Positions 1 through 14,100 of a DNA stretch of 64,000 bases are shown here, piece after piece. Each line of letters begins with the position of its first letter. The first letter of the stretch is position 1. A program made the position numbers and the translations under genes. The notes beneath the pieces were generated by a model. The model worked only from the letters and a program-made list of their open reading frames with translations. It had not been told where the DNA came from and ran no database searches. The DNA comes from Sporothrix humicola (Eukaryota; Ascomycota; Sordariomycetes; Ophiostomatales; Ophiostomataceae), in the NCBI GenBank assembly GCA_021396245.1, contig WNYE01000013.1:186001-250000 (forward strand). The letters run 5' to 3'.

Positions 1-3000
1 AAGAAGAAGAATACCGACAGAAGTCCGTATTATTCTGTGATGTGTATTTCTTAGCACTTGGTGATGTGCATAGATATCAGAACTGCTTGCATCTCCACGG
101 CAAAAGGTACAGTCCAAAAGTATCCTTTGCCTCGGGATTATCTCGAGATTGCAGGCAAGCCACAAAACACTTCAAACAACCCCAAGACTCTCCAAACACG
201 CCCAAATGAACAAGGTGCAGGCAAGCATCGCGAGGCTCCACGGATCAGCAGTGGCGATTGCATGTCGGCACCTCTTTGTGGTATTTTGTTATTTTTGAAT
301 TTTGGTGACTTGGTCGCTCTCTTTCTCGCCGCCTTTGATATGCACGCACTGACGTTTTGACAGTCCTGGTTTACTGCAAGCCACGCCTTTTAACGCCTTT
401 TGGCGGCTTTAGATTTACGCGGCGCGGCAGATGGCGGCAGAACCTGGGCTTGGGAGAGCCGGACATTGTCCAAATACGGTATACGAACAAGGGAGATCTC
501 TTGTGAATCCCAGAGTATCTTGTACATCAAGGTCAGGACTGGTAAATACAGGTCAAGAGGCCGGAGAATCTAACCCTCACAGGAACAACTCCGTCTTTGT
601 TGGGCGACAAACTGCCTCGAAGACAGCGAGGACGACAAACGCGACAAGGCGAGCGTCAGGGAAGAACCAAGTCAGTCTATGTGACAGCATCCATATGTTG
701 ATTCCGACAAACGAGACTCTCAGACCTCTTTTTCGGAATCGGAACGGTGGCAGGCAGCCTCAAACTTTGATATTGGAATTTCAATGTTTCTTTTTTTCTT
801 TTTCGTTTCTCTATCTCAAAAAAACCCGGGCATTGGACAAGCACGTTGTTCCCCAGATCGCACTTCTTGGCCAGCCCTGAAAGGATGAACAGACGGCGTG
901 GTTTAAAGACAAAAGGTGGGCATAACTGTTGGAATAATGTTGAAAAAGAGCGACAAAAAGAAAGAGACAAGAGAGTACATCCCGCTGGTGCGACTGCAAC
1001 TCCACAAAACACACTCAAACATAACGAGACTACGGAGTACGACGTGCGGGAGAAATGCTTGTCTCTCCGCTCTTTTGCTATAGAAAAGATCTACTGGATA
1101 TGTTGTACTCCGTACTAATGATTAATAGCTGGACGGTGGACAGGACACGCGGGGATATTGGTGAATGTTGAGCTTTCTTTTCTTATTTCCTTTTCTTTCT
1201 TGTCCCTTCTTTTTCTATTTCCTTTTTCTCCTCACGCCATAACAGCGTGCCGTCGGCCCACAAGGCCGGGAAGGAGGGTCCCCTAAAAAGAGTAAAATGT
1301 GTTGGGAAACGACCCTAAACCTTTTTTGAATTCGAAAATAAGGCCCTCGAGTGAAGAGGATGGGCACTAGGGAATAACACAGGACAAAATAGAGGCGACC
1401 TGGGAAAAGACCAAGAAAACCAAGACGTCGTAATTGTTGGAGAAATCGTGGGACCTGGAAACATCAGTGTTCATGCAGAAGTCTTATTATTCCTTTGGTT
1501 TCTTCAAAGGATGCCTGGAATCCGGGGTGAGTGGAGCACTGTTCCAAGATGGAGGCTTCTGAGTACTGTTGGACGAGTCAATTGTTGTGCTCTTAACGGC
1601 TTTATGGTCTCTTCGTTGTTCGCAATAATTACCGGCGAAAAGAGTGACAATACTCCGTAATACTCTAAATGTAGATACATCTTGCAACGGGGTAATCGTC
1701 GCCTGCATACGCGAAATAAGACGCTGGAGAACATGTACATTTACTTGCGTGGAAAGAAGCCACATGCAAAGTAGCTAGACCTCCAGTGCCTCGTACGTCG
1801 TAGTCCGAAATGGTCAGTGCTTTCTGCTGGAGTCTTTTGTTTGAATATGGGTCTGTTCTGGAGTTTGCGGAAGTCGTTATGTCGATGCTATGTTGAACGA
1901 GTGTCCCTCTTTTTAGAATGAGGAGTGACACGACTGCAGAATTTTGTTGATATTTGCATACGACGTTGGATAAATACTAATCAGCGATCTCTGAGAAGTA
2001 TTGCAGAGAGTATCAGTGTTTCAGGGCCACTGTCCATCTCCTCACGTCAGCATTAAAATAGAAACATCACAATCACATTATGTGCGTCCGTTCTTTCTTT
2101 TCTTCTCGTTCGTTTCTTTTTCGCGTGTTTCTCTTTCCCTCATGCACGACATGTGGGAAAGGGGCCGATCGGTGGTAATGCGTTTGTTTCGTGCAATAAA
2201 TGTTGAGATGCTTTGCATTGTTGTGCAGGGTTATGAGGAACACGCACAAAAAAAAGTACTATTCTTGTCACAATCTGCGACACTTACCATGCGACTTTTT
2301 GTTTCCAACTTTCAGTCGTAAAAGATACGTCTTCACAAAAGAAAGAACAAATCGATCTCGGCGAACGAACAGCGACGGCAACGCTGCAGGGGCAATAAAA
2401 GTGAAAGGCGGGAGGCGGCGAAAGAAAAGAAAGCCAGGGCAAGGGGAATAAGGAACAGGGACAAGGAGTCCAGACGCGCACCCCTGGGGCTCGAGGCATT
2501 GAAAAGAGAAAGAGAGAGAAAAGAGACAATGGGTGGAAAGGCCCGGTTGACCGCTAGAGATGTGCATCGTTCTGATGCAACGCTGGTCCGGGTACTGGTA
2601 CCTGGTGCCTTTTTTTGTGGGAGAGAGAGTGTGTGTGGGAAAGTGACAAAACCGATCAAGGAGAATGCCTAATTAGGACAACACCGATAGACACACATGT
2701 GTACTTACACAAATGCTACACACATCCAACAGACAAGCCTTCTGTGAGGTATAGACAGTAAAAGATACACGCATATTGAGTAGACTATCCGAATGTCACC
2801 ACAGAAAGGCAAAAGTCAAGAAAAAGCAAAGAAAGTTCAATGGAAGGGCCGAGTTTGGAAACTCTATTTTGAATTGGGAGGCAACATAGAAAAAAGGGGG
2901 TATAGGTATGTACATAAAATAAAGAAAAGGCCGATAGATCAAAGTATCCAATAGGTATCCCATCCAACTAGCAGTAGTCCTGCCCCTAGGGTCTTGTCTT

Positions 3001-3326
3001 TGTGAAAGTAATAGGGGCTGCCCATTAGTCGCACCAAAAAAGTAAACAAAAGAGCGTAAAGAAGAACGTGGCAAGCAAAATAAGAAAAATAAGACAAGAA
3101 AGAAGATAGTATCAGGAGGTCAATACAGGACAAGGCAAAAATAGACACCTCCACTCCTTATAGATTTTTTGTGACCCATCTCTCGAGCGGGCGAGAAAGA
3201 GGTTGGGTAACAGAACAAATAGAAAAAAAAATCATAATACACACTGAAAAAAGAGATCACCCATCAAAGCGTAAAAAGATGGGTCCTCGTTTTTAGTGGC
3301 TTCTCTCCACGAACACAGAACTAAAC
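1..3326. other. intergenic region 3' of the GPCR gene, no gene supported
   Basis: No open frame here gives a recognisable protein; the longest are about 150 codons, low in complexity or rich in Phe/Ser/Lys. The stretch holds pyrimidine-rich runs (about 1170-1235) and three copies of the 9-mer TACTCCGTA or its reverse complement (1031-1039, 1106-1114, 1651-1659). The last few hundred bases probably carry the GPCR 3' UTR. Confidence 0.6.
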
Positions 3327-5119
3327 TCATGACCGGTGGTTAATGGCCAGCTCTGTGACGCTCTCGCTCTCGTAGTTCTTTTCCGACTTGGAGCTAGCGT
3401 GGCGACCGCCCACCATCTGGTCCAGCATCTCATCGCTGTTGTTGCTGCTGCTGCCGGCGGGCGAGTCCATGTGGTGGTGGCGGCTCTTGGTCGTGCTCAT
3501 CATGATAGGGCGCGACCGCTGGCCGCCGCCGTTGGCGCCGCTGTCTGACGTTGGGCCGCCCAGGCTGTTCTGGCGCTGGTAGTAGCCGGCGTGCTGGCTC
3601 TGGCGGTTGTGGCGGGCCTGCTGCTCGCGGCGCTTGCTCTTGGACGTCCACGGCATCTCAATGTCCTTGATGTCGGCCCACATCGTCTGCACCGCCTTCC
3701 ACGACGTCACAATGTAGATGATGGCGTTCCAGAAGCCCTGGAGCGGCAGCACAAACGCGCTCATGTACTCGAGCGGGAGCGACACCTTGTTGACGTGAAC
3801 GACGGAAAACACACGGTTGGCGCTCGACGGGATCCACGTCACGAGCATGGCCGTGAAGAAGAGAATGGCGCACTTGGTGTACGACCAGGCGGCAGTGTTG
3901 GCTTCGTAGGCAGCGCGGCGGCGGAGGCGCTGGTTGGCAGGGTTGCGCGTGCTGGACGAGGCTCCGCCCACAACAGCCGGGCCAACTGCAGATGCAGACG
4001 TAGTGGCGCGCTCGGACATCATCTGTTTTAGTGTGTACGAGTTGGGCTCCACGGGTAGGGTCTTGGACCCAACGCTGTGCAAATCGTGGTCGTCCAGGTC
4101 CTGGATGGGCAGGTTCATCTCGCCCTCGCTGTATGATTCGCGGCTGTTGGCATTGTTGGCAGTGCTGTCAGGGCGCCTGGTCGAAGAAATCGTGACAGAG
4201 TAGGCGGCGTTTCCAACGGGCGGGCGAGCATTGTTGGCGGCGGGGGCTGGCTGGGTCGATGCAGACGTTGTCTTGGTGGCGTTGGGAAGGGCTCCAGAGT
4301 CGCGGCGGCCCAGGGGCGCCAGGTCGATGACGGGGTGCTGGTGGGTGTTGACAATCTCGGTCGTCACGAAAACTTCGGTGGTCTTGCTAGAGCTGTACAG
4401 GTCGTCCATTGGCGGGAGCGGCTCGGGCTCGTGGTGGCTGCTGTAGTGGAAGTTGCGGAGCTGCTTGTGCTTCTTGTAAATTTCACGGCCGGCCCGGACA
4501 TAGATGAAAATGGTGATCAGGATGACGACCCAGACGGGGCCGTAGAACATGGCAATGCGCCAGATATCCCACTCGGAGCTGATCCAGCACCAGAGCGTGG
4601 CGTTGCCGTACATGTGGCCCTGTCTCTCGTTGGTGACAAAAACAAAAGTGAGGGCCACCACAAAGGGGATGCCGTAGCAGCAGATGAGATACGGAATCTC
4701 CATCCGGCGCAGCTTCTGGGCATCAAACTTGTAGTAAAAGGTTAGGTACACATTGACGGCCATGGCCAGTGTCCAGAAGGCATCAGCCGGCATGAACCTG
4801 TTTTGTTAGTAGCTGGCTCTAATGTTTCCTTTACTCTTGCTCTTCCGTTCACTTACATCTGAATGAGGAATGCCTGGAACTGGCAGCCTGGTGATAACAC
4901 ATTGCTTAGATATGATCGAGCTATCAATGTTGCCACATTGGTCATCATATTTCCGAATGATGCATAAAACACTAGTCTGTTGATGGGCTTGTGGAATGAC
5001 TTGGAGGCACTGAATGTGCCGATGATGATGATGCATCCAAGGAGGGAAAGAACAGAGCACACCCGCTCCACGATGCTGAAGCCCGTGAGGGTGGACTCGC
5101 TCAGATCGGAGGCGTCCAT
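3327..5119 (-). CDS. cAMP-receptor-like seven-transmembrane GPCR
   Basis: The model has two exons, complement(3327..4797, 4857..5119), and gives 577 aa. The 59-bp intron has a GTAAGT donor and a CTAAC branch site. The start is the ATG at 5119, the first plausible one after a pyrimidine-rich leader. Seven hydrophobic segments are visible at about residues 18-40, 49-68, 85-110, 122-142, 167-188, 392-412 and 430-452. The third ends in PADAFWTLAMAVNVYLTFYY, typical of fungal receptors related to Dictyostelium cAR (the Neurospora GPR-1 type). Loop 3 is about 200 residues, rich in Ser, Thr and Ala, and the C-terminal tail of about 125 residues is also Ser/Asn/Gln-rich. The family couples to heterotrimeric G proteins at the plasma membrane; the ligand is unknown. 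That it responds to cAMP is not shown by the sequence. Confidence 0.93.
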
Positions 5120-8100
5120 GTTGGATGGTGATGGTGATGAACGAGGCCAATGAAGGTGTCGGTCAAAGGTGTTGAAGTGGTTGAAGAAGAAAGAATAAAA
5201 AAGGAATAAGAAGAAGAAAATAAATAAAGAGAAAATAAAATAAAAGAGAAGAAGAAAACACAATCGACTTGGCCTGATCGATCGTGTATCAGAGCCGTGG
5301 GTGAAGAGGAAGAGGGTCCTGCCGTAATAATATAGAAAAGAGATATGTGCTTCACTGGTAGGATCTACCCTGAGAAACGAAACGTGCCCCTTATTGTCGA
5401 GGTGTGGTGCGTGGCGAACCCCCTAGAGAGTATGTCGTAGGGGAAGAACTGCTTGGTAGCGATTGGGAAACTCGCAATGTAACTCAGGATCGTTGATGAT
5501 GTACGGGGAGGTACTCTTGTCGTGAACTGCGATTACCATCCAGGGGCTGGGTGGCGGGCATAGATGTCGATATATGTACCTGCACAATGCACAACGCGAT
5601 GGGTGTAAAATATAAAATATGATAGGCGATGCTCTTTGGACGTGCGTACAGGGGTGGCCGAGGTGTCAGACCTTGGTTCAGGTGCTGATCATCGCTGAAG
5701 AAAAGGGCACTGGGAGATAAAAATAATGACCGTGTGGTGAGGGTATCGGCGTCTTCAAGTACTTTGAAACGATCAAGAGAAAGAAAGAGAGGAAAAGAGC
5801 GGCGGTGGCCGGTGCGTTGGGAGCGAGAGCCAAGGTGAGTCCGTGGAGAGGCCAGGCGAGAACAGACCGTCGTGGGTAGCGCTCAGCACGGTGGTCTCAT
5901 CGAGCAGGCTTGCTGTTGGTAAAAAGTGCTCTGGCGGACCGAGCGAATATATGTGCAGATACTAAGAAAGAAAGAAAAGAGAGTGTGTGAGCAGCCTGGC
6001 ATAGGGAAGACAAGAAGAACAAGAACAAGACAGGATATCAAGGGCTGGAGGGATGGTGGAAGAAGAGAGGAGAGAAGTTTGTGCGCACATTGTAGTGACG
6101 CTGAAAAGGGAAAATGGTGAAAATTGATAGGCAGGGGTCCCAAAGAAAGAGGGTTGTAAAAGGTACTTCTTTTTTTCTTCGGTCAAAAAGAAGACTGGGG
6201 CAAGGTAGACATGGGGGAGGGGGGAGAATATCGCCTCTGTTCTGCGTACCCCTGGCACTTCACAGCGTTACAAAAAGCAACCCTCCTCTATTGTTCTGCA
6301 CGAACTAGAAGATATGTTCTTCATGCAGCCGATACGTGAACATCTGGGCAAGGAAAGAAGGCCGAAGTCTGAGAGGGCCGGGGGGTAGGAGGGTATTCTC
6401 GATGTATTGTGAAGCACACCGTAGAGCACGGAGATATGGACCTGGATGGACTCGTATCTTACCAATCCGAATGATGATGCTTCATGAAGTTCGAGCAAAG
6501 ACTTGATGAGATAGAGATGCACATGCGCCCAAGTACCCGACAGATGCCGGATCGTTTGTTCGACGGTGAGCAAGTTGATGTCGAGACGGGGGAGTGATTG
6601 TGCGTCGTGGATGCTTGGTGAGGGCAGGTCGTTTCCACTTATGGAGTAGTGTCAGGCACGGAGATTCTTTGCGCACGGTGACGAAAGAACGAAAAAAGAG
6701 AGGCGAGGGAACAGGGAAGTTTTGTACGGTGAAGCGCCAAAGATGCCGGCAATAAGAAAAAAGAGATCTGAGAGTTTGTGTCCTTGGCGGATGGGCTGGG
6801 ATTGCCTTGATGGTGGTCGTCGGCCGTTGTGTGTTTTGATGTGAGACGAATTTGGAGACGCTGGATATTTTGGCGATGTGTCGGTAGTTCAAGAGGAGGG
6901 TAGAGAGACGGGATGCGAGCAAAACGAGCACCTATTTTGCTGGATATCTCGACATGCCGCATACGAGGGCACGGTCAAACAGCCAAAAGACAGGATGAAA
7001 AGTTGAAAGAGGAGAGAATGAAAGCAAAAGTGGCTGAAGAACAAAAAGCAGCATCGACAGTATATCAAGCAGACGGCTATTTTTCAGAAATACACGTAAA
7101 CCAGGACAAGAGCGCAAAGCGGGAAGCGGTAAAATGCAAGCGAATATCGATATTAAAGTGGCCAAAATAGAGACGAGCGGCCAATTTGCTTGCAAGGAAG
7201 CAGACTCCAAGAAAAGGCTGAGGGTGAGAGAAAGGGTGAGATAGATGAGAAGGAGTTCGATTCCAAGAGAACTCTTGAGAAGCCACACCAAAACCTGCTG
7301 TGGGTGGGGACGGCGACGAGGATGCATGTGCATCCCAATGAGGCAAGTACATAGAGTACGGAGTACATGTAGATGAACAAGTATCCCTTCCACCATGTAC
7401 TGTACATTGGGGGCTTAAAAAGGATATTATGACATGGCCTGCTGAATGTATTTTTGATGAAGGCGGAAAATACTCCGCGCAGATACACGGTCTGGCGAGA
7501 GTTGGCTGAAGACCTCTTGAAAAAAGGAAGTAAGGGTCGGGTAAAGTAAACGACTTTCGTTCTTGCACAGCTTCTTCTTTCTTTCGCGCAAGAGCGCGTT
7601 ACTGCTTGAGCAAGAAGTGTCTATGGCCAACTCGATGTGAGAGTGTGTGAGGAGAAAGTGACAACTCGCCAGTCATCGAGTGTGCCCGACAAGACGAAAA
7701 CACCTGCATGCGGGGAATATTCTTGACGGCTCAGGCAGGGCAGAAACTGCCAACGAGACATGATTGACATGCTCCCGTCCTCTTCATCTTCTCTCGTGCG
7801 GCCACTGGAGGCGAACCGCTCGCGTGCAGTTTTCTTTTGTTCCCCTGTCGAGGTTGGAGTTGAAAAAGTGTAAGTAGTAACTGGGCGCTTGGTGTAAGGC
7901 AAGTCGGACAAGTGGGTCTCCTTCAAGACCAGGCACAACCGCGCCGTCTTTGTCTTCGGCCATCTTGTCTTCCTTCTTTTTCTCTTTTCTTCCGCCATTG
8001 TTTTGTGTCTCATCTCTTTTTTTCCCTTCCTGCTTCCTTTTTTCCCTGTGGTGGTGGTGTCGTTCTGCAGCCCCAACAAGAGGGTGTTGTCGTCAGACAG

Positions 8101-11100
8101 GGGTCAGGGATCGGCGGGAGGTCCACAATAACTTCTGCACCACATGAAACCCTTGTCAACGCCATGTGAGGAGCATTGAAACGGCCAGGGAAATCTCCAA
8201 ATAGCCCTGAGGTTCAGGCTACACTACGCTGAACTCGCAAAAGCATGCGCTCAGGCGGCGCCCAAAACTAAAAAGAGGGCATAGCGCACTATTTTGGTTA
8301 AGCATTTTCATCGTCGGATTGGTATGGGGCGAGAGTGGCGCGAGAGTTCGAGTTCAGAGTTCGAGGGAAGCACATCCGCAAGCTGCATGGCTAGTCCAGG
8401 GCAGACTGTGAGCGCCAAAGCATGGCCCACAGGTGTCGAGTCGGGGACCCCAAGGTCCAAAGGATGCAGAGACCTGGGGAACTGTCACTTTACTTCGTAG
8501 CCCACAGGGCTAGCTGCCTCTTGGACATGTTCGTGAGAACAACAAATCCCCACAAGGACGACGTGATTACGGGCAGCTGGTACGATTTGCGGGCATTTGG
8601 TGATTCATTCGGGTATTAGGCCTCGTGGTGCAAGGCCGTGGGTAGAGGCTGGTGAGGCACAGAAATATCAGAGTCTTGTGTTGGCAATGCTGGATGAACA
8701 AATATCTTGAATGAGAAAAAAGACAAGGTGATGTGGGACAATATCCACCTACCTGAGAACGACGATCAGAACATAATATGCAGCAACAGCTGCTTCATAG
8801 TGTTGCCAAAATGGCTGATACTCCAGTGCGGTGTACTGCTTGAAAACGCAAGAAAAGTTGAGGCAGTGTGCTTTCAGGCTGTGGCCGCGCCGTTTGTTGG
8901 ATGGAATACTATGCGCGTTGGTGAATGCAGCCTCCTTTGCGTCCTTTACGTCAAGGCAAGACGCCACAACGCTTCACCAATCGCGAAATTCCCAATCAAG
9001 ACGACCAAGAGGCGTGAGACGGGCCGTTTAAGAGAAATAAGGGCCGGTTGGGGGTTTCGCAGCCAGTTGGCAGACCCTGGCAAATTTTCTTTCATAGGCT
9101 AAATGCCTCGACTTGGACATCTTGTCAGGAAGCTGAGTCCGTTAGCCGGGGGGCTCGAGTTCGTGAGGGGGTGGAGAGTGGGACCCTCGTTCACAAAGTC
9201 TGATATTATTCACCTTGTTCTGTTAAGGTGATGGTGAGTCCTTGCACAGAGGACACAAAGGGCAAAGCGAAGATTTAAACGATGTTGCTTTGTCGCTTTG
9301 TCGCTTTGTTGCATACGATGTAATTTGTATGGGTCGATTTTATGATAGCGCTCGACGCATCTCGTTAGCGATGATCGTCTTGTGTTTGCCTGCTTGTGCA
9401 TTTGCTTGTGATGCGAAATGCTCCTGAAAAGTGCATAAGCCAATATCCCAAGCCACTTGAGGCGGGAGAGGCTCAGGGAAGAGGGCTTTTGGCAGAGGCC
9501 AACCACAGCGAAGCCTGGCCATCTGGCCCCAGACCGGACAACTGGGAAGAATGGTCGAATGGCACGCTGTCCAGAAAAGGAGGACTCGAGTTGCCATTTC
9601 TGGCACACCTCCGCAATGGTGGCAACACCTCTCCGCGTTCTCAGTGGACGACCCACTCGTTTGACAGCATGGAATATGGAGGATGAAGTATGGGGTAGAT
9701 AGCGAGAGGAAGGACAAGAGAACAACAGACAAAGGCTGGCCAAACAGATTGCAGACAAAAAGAGACAAGAGAAAAGGTGAAAAGGGAAACTCTCCCGTTC
9801 CATGGGCAGCCACTCGCAACGAACCTGGATTGCGGTACCGTTCACCATGGTGTTGCATCTGAGCACAGACCTGCGGTCGCCTCGCGAAGAAAACGCTTTC
9901 CGCAATCCTAAGCCACTGAGACAGAGAAGGGCTGGGATGAAAGTTGGGCAGTCATACCTGGTGTTTGCGTGTTATTTCCCCAACATTGCAGACACGCTCA
10001 GAAGGTGAGATCGAGGATGCAAAAAGGCTGCGAGATTTGATGTTGTGGCACTGTTGTGCAAGATTTGGTCTAGAAGCATTTTTTTTGTTTTGTTTTTGTT
10101 ATAGATTTTTGACGCTGCAGAAAAGGGGCTCGATATCCTACAGGTTGCGAGAATATTCTGTGCGAACAAGACGGCAAGAACGCAGTGCTGGGCCTTCCTG
10201 GTTGACGGTATGTCTGGATGGCGGAAGGAGCGACCTGTGCGGAAGACCACAGTATTTTGGAGACTGGTTTACCCCTGTCCAGTGCCGGTCACACCTGCCG
10301 TTGTGTTGCTGCCGTACCGCGTCGCCGAAGCATACTTTGTAAGATACTGCCACCATCCGCCCGGGCAGCAGGAGCGCTCTTGTGTTACTGCAGTCCACCA
10401 CTTTGGGCAAGTCTGCCGCCGTCACTTCCGCAGCGGGAAGCGGCACATATTTTTTGATTCTTTGGGGAAGGAGCGGCCTGTCAAGACGTGATGCAAAAGG
10501 AAAGACGAAAAGGCACAGCAAACCCGATTGTGTGGACGACACGGACGGCAGTGGCAGTTGTAATGCTGGGAACGGGATGTGCAAATGGGACGGTGTGAGC
10601 CCTCATAATGGAGCGTTTACTCCGTGTTGACTCCACGCCAACAGAGATGCTGTTCACCGTGGATTACAAAAGAATTTCCAGTGCTCTTTTCGACAATGGA
10701 AAAGATACGCAGAATGCCTGCAAAAAAGGCAGGAGCACCACAGTAGGTTTGGAGGCAGGAACAAGGGGTTCGTGCGCCTTCCTGTTCGTCTTGGCTTGCC
10801 CTGTTTGTTCTCCGTCACGGTCACATCGTTCCTGCCAAAGGCGGGGGAGGAGACGAAACAACGCTGAACAATCGAGACAATGAGGAAAGAACGAACTGCT
10901 CGACAGGGATGGCCTGGTTTCCAGAGAAAAGCGCATGAACAACTGTGTTTTGACGGAATGTTTTCGTCTCTATCAACTTATTGACCGCTCATCGGAATCG
11001 GTCTCTTGTTCAGCTAAACACTACAACTAAACATTGTTTCGAGGCTGTGTAAGTCGTACGCAAGACAACAGACGATCGACAAGCAGCACCCACGGTAGCC

Positions 11101-14100
11101 CAATTTATTTTGTTCGTATCTCCTTTTCTTTAATCTATGAATTAATGCCTTTGGGACAACGACAATCTCCAATGCCCATGGCTGACTACCCTCACGAACC
11201 AAGTAACGGTGACTTTGGTAGCCTGACTGACGGTCTCCTGCACATAGCGGCGATCGACCTATGACAAGGACAAGTCCGCATCCAGAATACAACGCCAAGA
11301 TTTCAACAACAATAAACAACAACAAGCTCCAATACTGGCAGTCTGGATACGCTGCCGAGACACTGCCGGCGCCGACTGTTTAGTTCGACGCTATGGAAGC
11401 GCCCAGACACTGCACAAGCCCGGGATCAGAACCGGCCAAGACTTTTCAGCGCAGATTCCCTGCCGTGATATCGGGGCGTGTCTTTCTGAGTTAGCCTTGA
11501 ATTCGACCTTGCGCCAGTGCTCCTCGCCGTCGTTTGAGAAGAGAGTCACAGGATCGACGACAAGCGACCGAACTGCCTGCAAAAAGGATCCTATCCGTGT
11601 CCAAAGCGTCTGTTCGACGCAACGTTTGCGAACTGTGCACAACAGCTAGTATTCTTCTGGAAAGACGCCTGACCGGCGAAGCTCTGAATGGCCTGGCCAG
11701 AGGGGTTAGCTTCGACCAGGGTTCAGACCGTTCACCAATTCCCTTCTCTCTTACACCTGCGAACAAATAGCAAAATGAGAAATAGAAAAGAAAAGAAAGA
11801 AAAAGAAAAAAGATGGGCATACGAATTTCACAGCTCGGAGACGACTTAATTGAGTTGGAAGATTCTTGGTCACATGCAATAGGGCGGCCAACGAGACCGG
11901 TGACCTGGACACCGTGAAGGATATTGATTTTATCATTGCAACGACGGGACAGCATACGGCGAAAGGTTTGTCAGTGCGCACTCGCACGATACGGAGCATT
12001 TCTCTTTTATCTCGTACCCAGGTTTTTTTCTTCATCTTTTCGTCCCTTTTGGGTCCTCTTCTGGGTCTCTCTTCTAATCCCAGGGAAAGGCATTTCGCCA
12101 CCACAGTCTCCAGACCGCACGGTCAACGCTGCCCACACTGAAAATGCGACACGACGCGGCACCTCTGCGCTCGAGCCTTGTCTTGTGAATATTCCGCCCA
12201 ACCTTGACGACACTTTCTCCTCCAGACCTTCTTCTCTCCCCTCATTGCATTATTCATTTACATATTTCCCGGTTCTCGTCTGTGCCCCTGCGTCTTTGAG
12301 ACGAAAGAGGAAAGAGATGTCTCTGAGATGCGTCAGTCTGTTGTCACTGAAGCCCATCCCATGCACAGTTCCTGAGGCTCCCAAAAATTCTGTGCCGCCC
12401 AGAGTTGCATATTTTCTAATACGCTGCATATTCTGTCACGACTCTCTCCCCTCTTGCAAGACGTGGCGGGGGAGCCGTCCTTGCATAGAAATTTTGACAT
12501 CGCAAAGGATGGAGTATGAATCTCATGAGGGGCCCAAAAGGGTCAACGGGCATAGGGCTGTTAGCAGTGCCAAGAACATCTGCCGTGAGGGGGCGGGTCA
12601 GATCAGTCAAGGCGACTTTTAAAGTCGTGGAGATATCAGAGTAGTGATGCTGTTTTGTCGTGATGAAATTATATTTCATGGGCACACAGAGCAACCAGAG
12701 CACTCTCGTGATACTGCATTTATATGCAGAAGATATTATACGAAATCCCAATAAATCCAGCATCACGACCCGAAATATGTTCGGCCCATATTTCCAATGA
12801 TATTATATTTCAACCAACAGACAGAAACCAACAGCTGCTGTAAGTGCTTGAGGGAGGCAAAGACGGCGAAGTCTACGCCGCAATACGTGACCATCCCTAC
12901 TCTGCACCTCAGCAATCCTTCCCCTCAATCATCAACGCCGCCTGCCAATTCAGACACGGCACGGGCAGCCAGGGGTAGACGCCACAAAAACCAACAACCA
13001 GAAAGCGCCTTTGAGGAGTATCCTGACTGTGCAGGGCCCTTTTTGCGAACCACTTTGTGTGGCATTTTATGTGCCTTGGGAAGCATTCTCGACACGGTCC
13101 GTCTTTTTACCTCCCTGGACCTTGCATATCAGTGCCGACCCAAGCACTGAAAGTCAGGTCCATAATCAGGCAGGATGCTGTGGCCGCACAAAAAGTGGCG
13201 AAATGGGACAAAATGGGCTGAACTCAGGCCTGGACCAGCCGTCATCTGCCGGTTGGGACGGATGCACGCATCTTTTGTGAATACTTATACTGCACAAATA
13301 CGGCAAAGATCAGAGACTCGAGCGAGTCGAGTCAACTCTTACATGATGGCCCAAGCGGCCTCCTCTTGGATGCAAGCACTTGACAGAGATGGCTATGACC
13401 TCTTCGACCAGAATGCCTCTGTCCACTCACTGTCCTGCTCACCATCACCTGGATGCTGTTGGACATACAAGTATTTTGATATTTTGCTTGGGACAGCAGG
13501 TTGTCGAATCGGTGCAATGTACAAAAGAAGAAAAGATATATCACGACATGCGGACGCCTGCCGTATATCACTGACCGGGGATCCTTGTAGTCCCATCGTC
13601 TTTCAGAGATATCTTTCCCCAACATCAGCCACGATCTCCCTCGCAGGAAAGCTCGGAAGCAAGCAGACACTTTGCGAGCCTCTTTGGCCACTCTTCCAGC
13701 CAACAAAACCACATCGATATCTCCTCACCGGTATTCTCGAAACGGTCTGTGGTCGAAAGGCGCGGGGGTAGCTAACAAACCCTGTGCTTGTACCCTGGCA
13801 TCTTACGCAATAATTTGTGACAAAATCACCAACAGGCCAAGAGCCAACGAAGCGACAGCGGGAGAAGAAGAAAGCAAGGGAAAGGAAAGAATGGCAGGAA
13901 AAAGGAAAAGAAATTCGACAGGCAGCGGGGACGGACAATGTCCTTGTTGACAAAATTAGTGACGAAGATCGCTGCAATTCTTCAAGAACACATTCATGCT
14001 TTGGGCGCTGAAGAATGAATTTATCAAAAAGAGCGGCAGGTGTGATACTCTTCACTCCGTCACCGTCATAATCACAGCAACGAAGATCATTGTTGATTAG

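Noticed and set aside
7255..7264. GTTCGATTCC, resembling a tRNA T-loop
   Set aside because: The flanks do not form a 5-bp T stem and no acceptor or anticodon arm is present.
11924..12622. 232-codon + strand frame in the first desert
   Set aside because: No recognised motif, no clear coding bias, and other frames nearby are similarly open. It could be an orphan gene but nothing supports it.
13175..13771. 198-codon + strand frame in the first desert
   Set aside because: Not low in complexity, but no domain, no splice context and no partner exon could be found.
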